Source: Xestospongia bergquistia (lineage: Eukaryota; Porifera; Demospongiae; Haplosclerida; Petrosiidae). From it: DNA of 64,000 nt. The notes below the pieces were generated by a model. The model worked only from the letters and a program-made list of their open reading frames with translations. It was not told the origin of the DNA and ran no database searches. The number at the start of each line of letters is the position of its first letter. Positions within the stretch are counted from its first letter, which is position 1. Below, one piece after another: positions 62,972-64,000 of this stretch. Where the stretch lies: the NCBI GenBank assembly GCA_963965975.1, contig OZ014417.1:6615821-6679820 (forward strand), given 5' to 3'. Made by a program: the position numbers and the translations under genes.

Positions 62972-64000
62972 ATATTTTTTATAATATTAATATCAATTAT
63001 TAGTATACTCACTGTTGTATAATAAAACAGTACATCATTACTGGTCATATTGCCATGCAGCATATGCTCCTTCAGATGTTGTATAAGAGTCCCCTATAGA
63101 AGATATATATATATATATAGTACTAGTAATATACAATATACACATATAATTATATATATAGTACTAGTAATATACAATATATACATATAATTATATATAT
63201 AGTACTAGTAATATACAATATATACTAAAGTGAACTACTAGGTATTATAAGGCCTGTGTGTGAAAAGTGGGTAAGAAAAATTCAACTATATTTTCAATTG
63301 TGTATTTAATATGAGTTTGGCCTAATAGACTTCCATTTAAATAGAATGTTATTATATGTGTGATATAGCTGATATTACAGATCAAACAGTGTGATACAGC
63401 TGATATCATAGATCATCAGTGTGATACAGCTGATATTACAGATCACACAGTGTGATACAGCTGATATTACAGATCAAACAGTGTGATACAGCTGATATTA
63501 CAGATCAAACAGTGTGATACAGCTGATATCATAGATCAAACAGTGTGATACAGCTGATATTACAGATCAAACAGTGTGATACAGCTGATATCATAGATCA
63601 AACAAGTGCTTCTAAGTGACTAACAAGGACAATCTAAGGGACTTGAACAAAATTCAATTATCCTTAGTCATACTGGTAAAAAGGAAGTTAGTCACCTCAA
63701 GTTATAAACAAGACAGTTCTAAGTGCAAGGACTATAGATCATGAAAGCAAAAAAAGTTACTATGTTGTATACAAGTGAGCAGATTGTTATGTAAAAGAAT
63801 TAAGATAACATTACAAACTATGTTAGTAAAGGGTTAAAATAGTGTGCATTGATGACAGTCTACACATATAGTCATGTTTCTATAGACTCACCCCAACAGA
63901 ATGTACCATACATTACATATACATGGACATACTCACCCCAACAGAGTGTACCATACATTACATGTACATGGACATACTCACCCCAACAGAGTGTACCATA
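58219..64000 (-). CDS. AACS: Acetoacetyl-CoA synthetase, 3' part (11 complete exons and the end of a further one)
   Basis: Cytosolic acyl-adenylate enzyme: acetoacetate + ATP + CoA gives acetoacetyl-CoA, feeding lipid and sterol synthesis from ketone bodies. Exons (high to low): end of an exon at the window edge (MVHSVG), 63013-63093, 62792-62916, 62550-62614, 61947-62069, 60500-60613, 59994-60119, 59056-59125, 58877-58935, 58674-58773, 58527-58626, 58219-58362. Diagnostic runs: [129 protein letters not shown] and a C-terminal [11 protein letters not shown] (catalytic-lysine region). The N-terminal part with most of the AMP-binding loop lies beyond 64000. The lone exon end is duplicated in a 45-bp tandem repeat, so which copy is used is open. 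Confidence 0.93.
61088..61273 (+). pseudogene. Orphan exon-like ORF inside an AACS intron
   Basis: On the strand opposite AACS, after a good acceptor TTGTTTTCAG (61078-61087), 61 codons stay open to a TAA at 61271. The text starts [20 protein letters not shown] and continues with [20 protein letters not shown]. Composition looks more protein-like than the surroundings, but there is no visible upstream exon or family match. It may be the terminal exon of a nested gene or a gene fragment. Confidence 0.3.
62933..62969. repeat. (GA)n microsatellite in AACS intron
   Basis: About 36 bp of GA dinucleotide directly upstream (plus coordinates) of AACS exon 62792-62916, forming on the minus strand a long polypyrimidine tract before that exon's acceptor. 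Confidence 0.85.
63100..63225. repeat. About 43-bp tandem repeat in AACS intron
   Basis: Three copies of a unit containing TATATATAGTACTAGTAATA followed by TACAATATA and CATATAATTA, in the intron before the GTLIQH exon. Confidence 0.85.
63357..63602. repeat. About 30-bp tandem repeat in AACS intron
   Basis: Eight or so copies of GTGATACAGCTGATATTACA + GATCAAACA with a few substitutions (ATTACA or ATCATA). It contains CAGCTG in every unit. Intronic; no coding role seen. Confidence 0.9.
63887..64000 (-). repeat. 45-bp tandem duplication of an AACS exon end with its splice donor
   Basis: Three copies, each with 18 coding-like bases (ATG GTA CAY TCT GTT GGG: 63892-63909, 63937-63954, 63982-63999) followed on the minus strand by GTGAGT and about 20 intron-like bases. 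Reading straight through a unit meets TAA, so only one donor can be productive per transcript. The array continues past the window edge. Confidence 0.8.

Overview
This looks like nuclear DNA of an early-branching animal, most likely a demosponge; the Amphimedon type is my inference. The DNA is very AT-rich, introns are mostly 50-250 bp and start GTAAGT/GTATGT, and neighbouring genes are a few hundred bases apart. It carries conserved animal genes (MFSD1, BCAS3, PIGS, SUPT4H1, AACS, a UDP-glucuronosyltransferase tail) beside lineage-specific Death-domain, ROC-COR, pseudokinase and Reeler genes. All spliced models were read by eye from splice sites, frame and family resemblance; no alignment or transcript data were available.

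Layout: 141-488 (+) last exon of a UGT; 1422-2801 (-) single-exon MFSD1-like transporter; 3313-10081 (-) BCAS3 in 20 exons, divergent across 178 bp from 10260-19720 (+) PIGS in 18 exons. PIGS intron 10 holds a minisatellite split by a complete, apparently young LTR retrotransposon (12790-17738, antisense, identical 232-bp LTRs, 5-bp target duplication). Its pol order is integrase - reverse transcriptase - RNase H, the Gmr1-type order, and its Gag capsid resembles a SCAN domain.

21726-32368 (+) and 42397-54720 (+) are two unusual Death-domain loci. Each has a long tandem array (about 46 units of about 202 bp; about 43 units of about 181 bp) in which every unit looks like a complete intron: GTAAGT at one end, TTTATAG at the other, with exactly three variable bases between one unit's AG and the next unit's GT. 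The triplets are never stop codons and would be phase-0 single-codon microexons. The first array leads into a lone Death domain, the second into a ROC-COR GTPase plus Death domain, and the flanking exons join in frame. I regard these as candidate single-codon microexon arrays, the most interesting content of the window. Stepwise (recursive) splicing or a neutral intronic satellite are the main alternatives.

Between them lie a pseudokinase-coiled-coil-DUSP-ubiquitin-like gene (34521-37813, +) and SUPT4H1 (38223-41052, -) with an interspersed repeat in an intron. After the second Death-domain locus come a secreted Reeler/mucin-like protein (55126-58043, +) and the 3' part of acetoacetyl-CoA synthetase (58219 to beyond 64000, -). 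The window cuts AACS inside a 45-bp tandem duplication of an exon end and its splice donor.
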